Source: Notospermus geniculatus
Taxonomy: Eukaryota; Nemertea; Pilidiophora; Heteronemertea; Lineidae
Assembly (NCBI GenBank): GCA_002633025.1
Contig: NMRB01000168.1
Span: 144,201-208,200 of the forward strand
Length of the DNA stretch: 64,000 nucleotides
Direction of reading: 5' to 3'
In this document: one piece after another, positions 33,320-45,378 of the stretch
How the letters are laid out: each line of letters starts with the position of its first letter
Position numbering within the stretch: the first letter of the stretch is position 1
Notes under the pieces: model-generated
The model's input: only the letters and a program-made list of their open reading frames with translations
Databases searched by the model: none
What the model was told of the DNA's origin: nothing
Position numbers and translations under genes: made by a program

Positions 33320-33566
33320 TACCCCCATCACACTGAGCTAGTTCTCAGTACGTTCTTGAAAATTTTGCCGAACGGGCTCAAACTGTGTGCGAACGGAGTG
33401 GACGTAGTGGCAACGTTTTACAGTCGTTTTACGAACTTCGTGGATGGGAAGGGTGCTCCAGTACATCGAAGCATTATTTGGCCAAGGGTACACGTTCTAG
33501 CCCGTTTTACGATTTTTTTAGGACGGGGCAGGACGTTTTGAGAACTACTTCAGTGTGATGGGGGTA
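33320..33566. mobile_element. Polymorphic MITE, TACCCCCATCACACTGA ends, TAA target
   Basis: A 247-bp element with ends TACCCCCATCACACTGA and TCAGTGTGATGGGGGTA. TAA lies outside both ends (33317-33319 and 33567-33569). The paired segment reads GTTCGCTAAGGAGTTTAGG at 39180-39198, a clean empty site with a single TAA. Confidence 0.9.
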
Positions 33567-35921
33567 TAAGGAGTTTAGGCGGCTTTGCGAAAAACTAGAG
33601 TTGAAACGTCAACGCGAACCGCCTCTCCTTTTGGTTTTGTGCTTTCATCGTGGCATCGGACAATGGTATTGGCGTTGGCGTTAGCGTTTCGGAGGCTTTG
33701 CGTTTCGTTCGCTAACGGAGAGTCCCAATTACCTCTGAGATCCCTATTCGACAGTTGTTTTGTATTGGTGACCGCGACTGATATAGGGATGCATTTTTGG
33801 CCAATGGGAATCCACCGTTCATGCTCGACAAAGCTATTGGTGTTAGTGAGGGCAGTCTGGGTCATTACCCCGAACTCGCACTCTTGGGTCATTACCCCGA
33901 ACTCACACCTTGGGTCATTACCCCGGACTGGCATCTATGGTTGTATGCAGTGTATAGTATTACATGTATAATGCATGGCTGTTTTTCTGTCAAAAACGCA
34001 AAACGCAAAACTGAAGATTGATAGGCTACTTCCACACATTTGCACGATCGAAGGAAATTTAGATATTTTCATTTCAGTATTTTATTTNAAATGGGCCTTG
34101 AATTCGATTCTGCTCGAGTGTGGAACATATGGCGTGGAATGAGAAATTGTCAACTGTATTTGATACTTATTCCAGTGGGCGATTTAATATGCATAGGATA
34201 GTTAGCAATGTAATAGTCTTGTTAGACAAACATCATCGGGGTGACTTCCAAGTTGCTTTTTAATCCAAGGCCATGGAAATTGCCTCGAGTAAGATCGCAC
34301 AAAGGCTGAAGCTTTTCAAAGATAAAAAACATACATGAACGCATATTGCACAGAGGTCCCCGTTGATCGAATGGTCTACACTTGAATTCTTTGACCCGTT
34401 TGCTTTTAAGAGAATTTGATTGCTACTAACCGTTTTCACCAAAGGCGTTGTTGTAACAGTTTTTACCTTGTGCAGATTACGTCGGTGCCCTAAAACGTAT
34501 TTTTTTCTTCCTCTGATGACGGTGTCTTATTCGTCCTTGTGACCTCGTGCCCCTCGTGAAAGAACTGTTAGAGTCCCGCGTATAATAGGGCCGTTTAGAC
34601 GACAGGCAAAAATCCACATGCGATCCGATCGAATCCGATGGTGGTTCAGAACTCTTGCGTGTAAACGCTACCCAATGCGGTCCAATGTGGATTTAAAATG
34701 GTCCCGAATCCACATTGGACCGCATTCAAATCTCGTCTAAACGCAAATGATACCCGATGCGGGTCGATCGGATCCAATCGGATTGAATCTGAATGTGGTT
34801 TTTTGGCTTGTCGTCTAAACGGCCCTATTGTTGACAATAAATTCACTGGAATTGTTCTCAGTCATTACATCGTTGATGTCAATTGCTTGCTCAAAGGGAT
34901 TTTAATTTTAATTCAAATTATTGAAATAATTTGAATTTCAAGCTTACCGATCATATGATATTACCAATAGTCCCTTGAGTGAGATCGCCAAACTCCAGGT
35001 GGCGCCCTATATATTCTAATCCAGACAGTGCTGCCACCATCTAGAGTGGTTCCGATCTCACGGGTAGGGTCAGATACTCAGTATACCGGTGAGACCGGGT
35101 ACCAGTCTAGCCACCATCCACTGCCAGTGGCGATATTACTCGAGGGACTTTACAGTGTGATGTCCGTTGTTTGTCAGGCGAGTTACATGTACGACCTTCA
35201 TTATGAATTATGAATCATCATTTAAATTAATATTTCATACGCTATGATATTATTAGATTGCCTGAGAGTAACCGGAGTGAACATGGCTTATAACGTGCTA
35301 CTGGTCAATGTTTGACGCTCTGGATGGAGGTCGAATATGGCTGTTACAATAGGGAGTTTTGCAAAGCCCCCGAAACGCCAACGCCAATGCTAAAACCCAT
35401 TGTTCGGTGCCAGGAAGGAAGCACCGGACAAAAGGATTGACGTTCGCGTTGGCGTTTAGCGGGGGCTTTGCGAAAACTCTATGATAATGTCCTCGGAACC
35501 CTCAATTGATTCTATAGGCTATCCAAGGATTCTTGTCCTTCTCTCACCTCACCTCATTCTCACCCGCTCGGCTGAGCATCTGCGGGTTTGGCACACGGTG
35601 AGGGTTCACCCTCGTACGATCTTCATAATCTTCATAATGATATTCAAGAATAAAGGTTTCAAAAGGTGGATCGTTGTCTCAGTACAAAATGGGCAATGGT
35701 CCTTATAATAGCGTCTTAGAAGCATGTTCTTCGACTGCTCTGCCTATACCAATCAAGAAGATTATGATATATGATATATTAACCACAGGTCACACTACGC
35801 TACTCACGTCTATATATCATGAAACCCTAGATACTGTTCTTACAACGCCCTAGACGGGGATCAATACCATGTATGACATGCTTGTCTATATGTCGAGCAG
35901 GGCGACATGTATCTAAATTAA

Positions 35922-36127
35922 AGGAGCCCGGTATTGCCACTTTTTGTCGACACAGCCGGCGCCACCGCGCCACTCTCCAACTCAAGGGACTCACTACGTT
36001 GTCGGCGAATGACCCGATTTACTAGTAGCCTACATTTTGTAATGGATTTTTGTAGTTGGTATTGCTACCGCAAGGTGGCTCCGTCGGCAGTCAAATTACC
36101 CATTTAGAGATCGCACACCGTGGTCCT
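35922..36127. mobile_element. TTAA-flanked MITE, copy in second segment
   Basis: The counterpart of 30277-30482, with TTAA at 35918-35921 and 36128-36131. Confidence 0.75.
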
Positions 36128-37409
36128 TTAATAAAATCTGTTGAGATTACAGGAGAAAGAATTGTTATCCTTCTTAGTGCCACAGCAAATTGAACGTAAC
36201 GTTAGCGTTCTAGAAATCTAAGATCTGTCATTTCAATTTGGAGGCAAATGTTTCCCTCCATGTCCTCTACGTTATAGCGAGGCGTACTTTAAAAATGTCA
36301 AGCGTAGATGTTTAATCCGCGCCTTGAAGTGGCAAGAAAATTTGCCACAGGGATTGAAGGTTGTGGCTTTAGCAATACGCCGAAGCGATTAGATTCGTTG
36401 CCTTCAGCTTGGCTGTCAGAAGATTATAGTACACCATTCACTCTATCACGGCTATGTTGTGTTCTATGCACCAAGGCATTGAGATTCCAACCATCACGAG
36501 ACAATGCGTGTATGCGCTTCTTTTGTAAGCCACGTTCGATGCGATGATGATGTCTTCCGAGATATCATTTCACCGAATCCGAACTTAAGATTCAGTGCGT
36601 GCACCAGCAAGCCAAACAACTCCGGTTACACGAAGGTCATACGACTGAGATACGTCAAGAACTGTCATTATTGCATGGAAATCTATAGAATTTAATAATT
36701 ATTGTTACTGTTAATGACACTTTCCTACTACATATACATAGGACACATCGGTACAATGGAGATCCCAGGTATGCCACTATCACCTAGGAAGCTATGATGA
36801 TGATGCACTTTGAATGTCTATCGGCTTGTAATTAGTAGAGCAAGCATAAGCAATTTGCATTGAAATCATTCTGAAGTTGCCGTTAGAAAGAAACAATATC
36901 ATTATGTAGTTCATAGGTTACACTTAAGCAGTTGCAAGTTTCTGTTCAAGTTGAGATGGCTTGTTCCTCTGTCGCCTGTTTCCACCATTTTGCGTTCCAT
37001 CCAACATATGTCCAGTCCCTCTTTTACGTATGCCCTGCCCAATGTTGTGAAAAGGTTTTTGTTTACCGTGTGTTTACGTTCTGTCCCGGCATTCTGTCCA
37101 ATTTATGTGTCAAAGTACGACCACATCGAAACGATGGACGTTATGGTGTTGGCTGATGGTATCCAACGCCTGAAATGAGTTTAGGGTCATAGTAATGGTT
37201 TTAGTCTATAATCCTACAACTGCTGATTTACCAATATGATTCCGTGTGTATTTCATCAGTGGGGCCCAGAGGATACCGTCATTTCATTACAGTGATATGG
37301 TACCACTGCAGTAATGATGCCTTTGTTTGGTGAAGTTTGTTACCGCAGCATACTTCGTGCATGTGCATTTGGCCATTGTGTTCAAATGACATTAGCGTCT
37401 AAAGGATAA

Positions 37410-37801
37410 TAGGGTTTTTTCACAGAGCACTGCTCTCCCAGGCGCATGCTTTCATCGGTATTCATATGATAATAAGGTGTTTTCGTAGTCGAGTTTACAC
37501 TAGCCAATCAGCGACGCTCCCCTTATTTTGAATTTTCGGAATAAGAAAATTCAATGGAAATTGCGTCCCGTGCCAGACCCTCGGTCTGGCGACCTCGGAG
37601 TATGACCGAGGGGCTGGTTGCGCGAGACTAAGCACGAATAGTCAGTGCCACCGTCGGAGCCCAGGGAACCAGGTTCGTAAATTTCCAGCCAATGAAACAA
37701 CAGCGGTGTACAGTCATTCATTCATTCGGTCCACCCCTTATTGTAATATGAATGGTGTAGAAAGCATGCGCTTGGGAGAGCAGTGCTCCATGAAAAAAAC
37801 C
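37410..37801. mobile_element. Polymorphic MITE, GGGTTTTTTCA ends, TAA target
   Basis: A 392-bp element with left end TAGGGTTTTTTCACAGAGCA and right end AGCAGTGCTCCATGAAAAAA. Inner arms are CTGCTCTCCCAGGCGCATGC and its inverse. TAA flanks both sides, and the paired segment has the uninterrupted GGATAAAAATTCC (31928). Its interior shares GTGCCACCGTCGGAGCCCAG-like sequence with 44400-44435. Confidence 0.8.
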
Positions 37802-39757
37802 TAAAAATTCCCTAACAATGCGCCTCGAAGTTTGCTGTTCTCGATTGTAAGGAAAGACATTTTGCTTTTCTTCAAGAATGTAGCTACAGCTGAAGGACCC
37901 CACTGATGATGCTGATAAACAAAATTGAAGCAATATTTTATTACCAAGATTTTCTTGTTAAATTTGGTTTGATCATTCGCGCCCATATTACAGTCATCAT
38001 GCTGTCAGACGGACTACATTTTTGTAGGCCCCTATACGTGTTGGACCGCAGTGTCTCTGGTTTTCCTCGCATGTGCATGTACATGCACCAGTACATTACA
38101 AGTACCTGGTGAAATTCAGGAAATATGCCTAGTTAATCATAAGTTATCCTAATTTATTTACATCGTCTGTGCCACCCACGCCTGTAGTTGTTGTTGTCGT
38201 GGGCCCGGAAGCTTCCGATTCTGTGCCGTTGTCCATCCTGTTGTGACCAGTTCTGTAGTCAACTCTCGAGTCTTTGCGTTGTCGAGTGTGTACCACTTCT
38301 GTGTGTTTGTCTCCTCCCTGGGTTTCAGCTTGGTGTGCTTGAGCCACTGACCCTTCGCTTGCAGTTGCAGAGATGGAGACGGAGAAATACCACTAGTAGA
38401 ATTCCCTTGGGTCGATATGGAACTGCTGCAAGCCAAACCTATTCGAGATCGAAAATTTTTATCCAATGTACCATTATGCGGGTGTGCCAGCTCGGGATTG
38501 CCAGACAGTATTCCGATCCGGTCAAGCTACCCGGAAACTATAGCGTCAAAGCTGCAACACATATGACACTAAAATGATGCTTTTTGCACCTCGGAATCAG
38601 CTAACTGTTGGTAATTACATTAGTGCTATGGGAAAGTTTCCATTTCCCCTTGTAGCAAGGTGCAATAATCACCAGTTTGTCGTTCGAACATTGATAATTA
38701 GATGACACTGATGTATGGTACGTGGCCTCATCGGCGTGGCAGTGTTATTGCAGTCCATTTGTATACTCCCAGGGGAATATCAAGTATTGTACCAAGCGCA
38801 TTCGTTATCAAATACATTATCGGTAATTCATTCAGAACGTCGCCATCCGTTATTGCTATGTTGGTGCCATGGCCAATATGTTGAAACATCTACATTGTCA
38901 ATGGAATACTCGTATAAAGGGACTCTCATGTTAGCAAACATCATTGTTACATCATTACATTGCTATCTGTGATGGCTTGGTACTTCATTCTGGATTGGCT
39001 GGCTGTACAGTCGTCACAGCACGCCATACGCCAGCAGCACTTCCAAGTTCGCGCTCGAGAAGGCCTATGGAATGATGGCGTAGGACATAGGCAAAGCTCC
39101 CGAAACGCCAACCGCGAACACCAATCCCATCTTGTTCTCCGCCACGAGGGGAGCACCGAACAAAACTCTACAGGTAGACGTTCGCTAAGGAGTTTAGGCG
39201 ACTTTGCGAAAAACTCAGTGTAGAGTTGAAACGTCAACGCGAACCGCCTCTCCTTTGTGCTTTCATCGTGGCATCGGACAATGGTATTGGCGTTGGCGTT
39301 AGCGTTTCCGTTTCGGAGGCTTTGCGTTTCGTTCGCTAACGGAGGGTCCCAATTTCCTCTGAGATCCATATTCGACAGTTGTTTTGTATTGGTGACCGCG
39401 CCTGATATAGGGATGCATTTTTGGCCAATGGGAATCCACCGTTCATGCTCGACAAAGCTATTGGTGTTAGTGGGGCATTCTGCGTCATTACCCCGAACTC
39501 GCACTCTTGGGTCATTACCCCGAACTCACACCTTGGGTCATTACCCCGGACTGGCATCTATGGTTGTATGCAGTGTATAGTATTACATGTATAATGCATG
39601 GCTGTTTTTCTGTCAAAAACGCAAAACGCAAAACTGAAGATTGATACTTTCACACACTTGCACGATCGAAGGAAATTTAGATATTTTCATTTCAGTATTT
39701 TATTTGTACTGCACAATCTCAGTTTTATCAGCAGTTAAATCGGACGTTGAGGACGTA

Positions 39758-39884
39758 GGGAGTTTTCGCAAAGCCCCCGAAACGCCAACGCGAACGCCAA
39801 ACCCATTGTTCGATGCGACGAAGAGAGCACCGAACAAAACGTTAGACGTTCACGTTGGCGTTTCGGGGGCTTTGCGAAAACTTT
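39758..39884. mobile_element. MITE, TTTTCGCAAAGCCCCCGAAA family
   Basis: Fold-back copy lying just outside the duplicated 5.65-kb segment. Arms GGGAGTTTTCGCAAAGCCCC and GGGGGCTTTGCGAAAACT. Confidence 0.85.
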
Positions 39885-40858
39885 ATATTCACCAGAGGTC
39901 GGCGCCCATTCTTCGATTTGAATTTGTCTAACATCCATCTGTTGCAACAACCATGTCACCCAAGTACATTTCACTGCGGCTATGGACAATGTCAGACAAT
40001 TCAATTTAAACCATTTGAATGGTATGAGAACGCATTACTTCGTAACCAAATCTACTGCATCTATACAGGAAAGCCCAAAATTATCAGTAGCACTGAAACG
40101 TACGATGGCCATTGATGGACAAGCAATTTTCCGTTGGTTTAATTTTTTTTATGTTTGATAAAAAAAATTTACACCGCCGTGGAAACCCAGAAAAATATAA
40201 TCAGATATTAAAAAAATAACCAACGAAAAATTACAGGTACCTAATGAGCCACCGTAGAAACACGATGGCGAACCAAAACCCGAGTGACGAACCAAGCTTG
40301 ACTAATGGGAGTCAACGTGAAGTAGCGAACACATGGTACAGGTTGTTGCAACAGGACGATGTCGTGTACTGGCTAGAAAATTGATGTCCTCGGTTCCATA
40401 AGTATTTCATGATAAATGAGTTTCATAACAAGTATTGACAGTGTCTCAGAAGGAGCGTATATTTCCACTTAGGCCGTAAGTCGTTCTCGAAGGATGTTGA
40501 GTATTGACTCGTGTTACCGCCAATACCTCTTAACCCAATATGTCCCTTGATCGATGGGAAAAATATCAAGAAAACGTGACGTTACTGATACATCGGATAT
40601 TGGCCAATGTGTTTTTATGGCTGTGATGCTCATCCATAGTTTTGTTAGGTTCACCCCTTCAGCCATAATTAGGGGCCGGGCTGAATACTGGATGAGGCAC
40701 ACTCCAGTGTGTTCATTGGCATAAGCCGTGGTTACACTACATAAAATTCCCAGCATTGTTTTCCAATAAAAATGTCTTGGGTGTTAGATAAGATCAGCCA
40801 AATGGGTTTTCTTCATAGCATGCATACTTAAGTGTATTAAGGTTCGTCTACGCCTTAA

Positions 40859-41072
40859 AGGAACCCGGTATTGCCACTTTTCTCGACAGCCGGCGCCACC
40901 ATCGCCGTGCGCGCCACTCTCCAACCCAGAGACTTAACTACGTTGCCGGCGAATGGACCCGATGTACTATGTACATTTTGTTATGTTTTTTGTAGTTCGT
41001 ATCGCTGCCGCTAGGTGGCTCCCTCTACGTCGGCAGTCAAAATACCGGTAAGAGATGGCATACCGTGCTCTT
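40859..41072. mobile_element. TTAA-flanked MITE, AGGAACCCGGTATTGCC family
   Basis: A 214-bp element between TTAA at 40855-40858 and 41073-41076. Unusually, GGTTCGTCTA(C/T) also occurs on both sides: it precedes the left TTAA and follows the right TTAA. Confidence 0.75.
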
Positions 41073-41686
41073 TTAAGGTTCGTCTATGACAAGAAGGAAG
41101 GATACGTGTTGGACGAGACCTTATAAATAAATGAAACCATGCGTACAAAGTAACCCTGGCCATGCCGAAGAGCATCGATCGACTGATATAATTTGACTCG
41201 GCGATGGCTTCAGGTCACATCTGTGTTAACAATTATACTCTGTTACTGGCCCCGAGCTGTGCTTGGCTAAATGAGTTGGCAACGCGAGCCGTGCCCACAG
41301 GGAACGCAATAAATGGTTTGGAAATGTTGCTCCGAAATGACTTGCTGGTGCCGGGCTTTGTCTGATCTCCCAAAGTGATGTCGGGAGAGCAGAACAACAC
41401 GGCTTCCCCTTTGATTCCATCTATTCCTTAGCTGGTTCTTCTAAATTCCCGCTGGCAACGCCCATATTTCGTGTCTCAGCAGTCATTGTTTTCCTTGAGT
41501 GATACATATATGAAATTAGTCTGGTTAAGAAAATGAATGGTAAACGTAAGACAATGGCGTCACATGGCGTTCAAATTGCACCGCCAGGACAGATTTATAA
41601 ATGGAGTGTGACGTCATTATATCGTATCGTTTACGTTCATTGTTTATTTTCTTAACTTCTCTCTTTGCGACACCCGTCAGTCAATA

Positions 41687-41812
41687 GGGAGTTTTCGCAA
41701 AGCCTCCAAAACGCCAACGCGTGCGTCTATCCTTTTGTTCGGTGCTCTCTTCGTGGCATCGAACAATGAGTTTGGCGTTCGCGTTGGCGTTTCGGGGCTT
41801 TGCGAAAACTCT
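41687..41812. mobile_element. MITE, TTTTCGCAAAGCCCCCGAAA family
   Basis: Fold-back copy with arms GGGAGTTTTCGCAAAGCCTC and TTCGGGGCTTTGCGAAAACT. Upstream, TCTGGTTAAGAAAATGAATG (41520) and the inverse CATTGTTTATTTTCTTAA (41638) suggest another small element at about 41520-41655. Confidence 0.8.
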
Positions 41813-42342
41813 GTATTGATAACTGGCCCCGATAACTGGTCAATAACCAACCCTGGAACCTCATGCATTCCACATTTTCCACATTCTGTTGGGATGAAGG
41901 CAGTCACTATTCGGAATTTCAATGCTGCATTCTAATGCGAAGTGCCGAACAGCCGCAATCCCAGCCGATTGATCCGTAGTCAGCCCAAGGCAGCATGGGA
42001 ACGCTGGTCCGTCTATCCATGATGTCAGTTGAAGGATACAACAATATTTTTAAGTTTTCAGACGATTTTCAAACGTCAGTAATCGTGAGTTATGCGAAGA
42101 GTCGATAACCATTGCCTTGTGACTGTAAAAGCCTCTCATTGCTCGGGGAATGTCAAATCATATCAATTTCAATTTTGCTCTTTTTGATTTTTTCTTTGAA
42201 GCATTATACAGGCGTCACTCGCATGTAGCCTACACGGTGTCAATGCTCCTTTGACATTCAGGCGAACGTGTGTCATTTGAAAAAGAACGTTCCAAGCTCA
42301 GCAAGCAGCTGTGTAACACAGATTCTCATTTCTTGTTTACAG

Positions 42343-42393
42343 CAAGATCCATTGGTGACTGACACAAGGGCAGGTGATTTTCTCACCGCGCAG
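42343..42393 (+). CDS. Possible exon 3 of two-TM protein A
   Basis: After a strong acceptor (TTTCTTGTTTACAG), 17 codons run from QDPLVTDTRAGDFLTAQ to a CAG|GTAGAG donor. Both boundaries are phase 0, matching the phase-0 end of exon 2 at 26892. Linking it needs a 15-kb intron, part of which would be the falsely duplicated 5.65 kb. Phase and strand fit but no homologue is recognised. Confidence 0.35.
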
Positions 42394-42599
42394 GTAGAGT
42401 CGATCCAAAGGAGAAAGTGGGCATGCTTGATAAGCAGCCAAGGGTATAGGCTCAGGTCAGTGACATATAGGACCGGTCCCCTCCATATCAAGTCTGTGTT
42501 ATGCCAATCGCCTACAGTAGGCCTACATGATATCACGGCGCGAGAACGTTGTTATAAGAGTATCTCAGCGAGTATGAAGTAGGTAAAGTCGTGTAGGTG

Positions 42600-43660
42600 G
42601 TGAAGTACATGTACGACATTGGGTCCTGTGGTCACAGAATGAATAAAAAATTCTACCAATAGCCAGTTTTTTTAGAAACGAACCGACTGTATTCCATGGT
42701 TCATGACGAGTTAGGTGATTATTGTCTTTGAAAACTCTCTGAGTGAATAGGTAAAATGATTAACAACGAAATGACGCACCTGTTCCTCAGCGTCTCAAAA
42801 GATAAATTTCAAGAAATTACTTTGGTAATGTGCAGTGTGACTTGTTCTTTTCATTTCAAGAAGTCATTTGCTTCATCACGAAATAAAGGCTGTTTGTAAA
42901 GTAAGAAACGAAACGAAATATATAAAAGCTGGAACAAACTTGTAACTCGAACGGCGATGACTGTCTTTTTGGCCAGGCTGAGGTTATACTTAGGCCCCTC
43001 CTGCTGGACTGTTTTTTTACATCTGTTTACATCTTCGAGGAAACTTCTTGATACCTAAGTCAACTTTGTGGAACTGGGCATTGTGCATTCCCAGAAGACT
43101 GCACAGTTCAGCCAGGTCCCTATTTTATTGGCAACCATAAAACACACGACTACAGACCATGAATGCGGTCGACCCGCAAAGGTCCTTTTCTACGGCAGAT
43201 TTATTTTGCGCGCGGGAAAATAATAGGCGATCGGGGCCCCTCGACGAGGCTTCTCGAGTACCTCATTCGAGAAATCGGACACCTCCCACAAAATTGCGTT
43301 TATCGAGAAGACCGTTCAAATTCAACCACATAAACCTTATATCAGTGTTTAGCTAAGACATTGAGCTTTCCATTAGTGTAATTTATTTTGGCATCAAGCA
43401 AACGAGTGAAGAGAAATCATTTAAGAAATTTCGTCCTACGCACAGAATTGGAGGTCATTTGGAGTAGAGCGTTGTTAAAAACATCGCCATAACTCCATAA
43501 ATATTAGCCTGCATAAAACCAGCAAAACTGAATAGACGAAGAAACTATCAATCTCCAATCTGTGTTAATTTCATACTTCGGCATGGTATTCCAAGTTTTT
43601 GTACGCAGTTTGAACAGCAGTAGGTAACGATTCTCGCAGCCATAACATGGTTCCTTGGAC
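42600..43660. other. Spacer with an outer inverted-repeat arm
   Basis: AGGCTGTTTGTAAAGTAAGA and AACGAAACGAAA (42886-42918) are inverted at 44800-44833. These outer arms bracket a 1.9-kb region holding the fold-back at 43670-44372. No gene seen. Confidence 0.4.
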
Positions 43661-43669
43661 GTCGACGTG

Positions 43670-44372
43670 TGTGCCGTGACATTCCAAAAGTCAACACATT
43701 CTCAAATGTCACATCAACACAAAACAAAAGTCACTAGTTAACGTCAGTGCCCATCAGATGGCTCCACTGTTGTGAATCACATTCAACTTAAAAAATTTGG
43801 AAAGATCAAAAATCACGTTCCATGACGACAAAAAAATATAAACCACACTGCTTTAGACTGAAAAAGTGACAAAAAAATCTTGGAAGATGAAGGAAAAAAG
43901 TATAAAACAGCAGATGGCCAAGAGTGCATAGTAGCTAAACCTAAATGGACCTACGCTCTAACCGCCACGCTACTGGGGCTGCACGCTCCACCCAGGAATT
44001 TTTCTCACAGTCCCACCCCTACTCAACCTAGCCGTAAGGGGCTAACCATAAGGGCCTAACCCTAACCCTAGCCCTAAGGGACCTGACCCTAAGGGACGTA
44101 ACCCTAAGGGACGTAACCCTAAGGGACGTAACCCTAAGGGATCTAACCCTAAGGGACCTAACCCTAAAGGACCTAACCCTAAGACTAACCACCTGTCATT
44201 ATGCATATCACGTGGATATCTATTGATAGACTCATGATGTGAACAGTATACGTATTTATAAAACATGACAATAGTGGAGCCATCTGATGAGCTTTGACGT
44301 AACTAGTGACTTTTGTTTTGTGTTGATGTGACATTTGAAAACGCGTTGACTTCTGGAATGTCACGGCACAGA
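43670..44372. mobile_element. Fold-back element with about 100-bp arms and a central array
   Basis: Left arm includes TGCCGTGACATTCCA, CACATCAACACAAAACAAAA and CATCAGATGGCTCCACT (43672-43768). The right arm is its inverse (44272-44369). The centre holds the 15-bp telomere-like array at 44037-44190. No transposase frame. Confidence 0.7.
44037..44190. repeat. 15-bp minisatellite ACCCTAAGGGACGTA with telomere-like seed
   Basis: CCTAACCCTAACCCTAGCCC (44056-44075) passes into about eight units of ACCCTAAGGGAC(G/C)TA. Each unit is itself nearly palindromic around CCCTAAGGG. CCCTAA is the metazoan telomere hexamer read from the other strand. Confidence 0.8.
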
Positions 44373-45149
44373 TGTGGCGCTGATTGACGAATCTAGCAGT
44401 CAGCGCCACCGTCGGAGCGCATGGAACCAGGTTAGACAATGGATAAAGGGAAGGAGATTTCTTGAAAATCTGGTTGTGTTTCGGGGTGATTTTCAACCCC
44501 TCAGACATGCGTGCATAAAACCACGCTTCGCATGTGGATTCTTCTATGTTATAACAACCTGAATGACCTAAGCAGAAGTTTCAAAATACTATTCCAAGAA
44601 AGTGTACGCACTTTGAAGCACGCCTGTTTTCGAAAACACAAGGTTACCTTTCGATCGATAACTCGGCCAAAACTGAACCGATTTCGATGAAATTTTCGGC
44701 AACTTTCGTAGAGAAACTTTCATCAACATGTAAACATCACGCCACCTTCAAACGNCCATGAATGCGCCCTGGGGCCTCGTTTCTGGTTTCGTTTCTTTGT
44801 TTCTGGTTTCGTTTCGTTTCTTATTTTACAAATAGCCCGTGATTTATACACTGGGTTTGTCTGAACTGAAAGCGACACCAATGATGTATAGGCCAACGTC
44901 ACGTCTAAAACGTAGACAGGGTTCTTCGAACTAGATGCTCACAGGCGCACACAGACGAATGGTGCAGAATGGTATATTTGGCACAGCATTATAGGGTGTG
45001 GTAGCCGAATTAGCTCAGACCAGAAACGGCTGTACCATCAGGCACTCACGAAAGTTTTGTGGCTGTGCCATTTGAAATAACGCTGTGCCAAATCCGGCTA
45101 AGCGTAATTCGTCTGTGTGCGCCTACATGTATCTTAAAATCGCCTTGTT

Positions 45150-45378
45150 GTATTTTCAGTAATCGAGGTACCTCAGTGCCTATTGGCGCCGTCATCAGAA
45201 AATTTTACTACTGTACTTTTACCATCGGGTTTTTCAAGTGGGATCTTGGCGGTTTTGTATTGGGAAATGAAGGATGATTTTAGAATACATCTGACGTCAC
45301 CAAGGACGAGCGACGGAGATGAACGACTGATGCGTGTCAAATTTCTGATTCAAGCAATTTTGATTTGGATATTTCAAG
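45150..45378 (+). other. Open stretch between candidate splice sites
   Basis: It follows a TTGTATTTTCAG acceptor and one frame stays open (containing SGILAVLYWEMKDDF) to a CAA|GTAATG donor. The phase does not match exon 3 of gene A. May be an exon of another gene or chance. Confidence 0.2.

Larger units (their letters stand above)
28431..34087 (+). repeat. 5.65-kb segment, copy 1 (pairs with 34089-39705)
   Basis: Collinear direct repeat of 34089-39705 with only scattered substitutions and small indels. Copy 1 ends at the N at 34088, at the point where copy 2 reads on, and copy 2 starts abruptly at the base equivalent to 28431. That is the pattern of two overlapping contigs from different haplotypes placed in tandem. 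A true tandem duplication is the alternative. Copy 1 alone carries MITEs at 31463-31613 and 33320-33566. Copy 2 alone carries one at 37410-37801. Confidence 0.8.
34089..39705 (+). repeat. 5.65-kb segment, copy 2
   Basis: The partner of 28431-34087. It continues without a break into unique sequence after 39705. It contains counterparts of the MITEs at 28930, 29701 and 30277, lacks those at 31463 and 33320, and has its own insertion at 37410-37801. Confidence 0.8.

Noticed and set aside
33575-33971. Overlapping frames of about 120 codons on both strands
   Set aside because: The sequence is a CAAAGCCCCC-family MITE and a GGGTCATTACCCCGAACT short tandem repeat.
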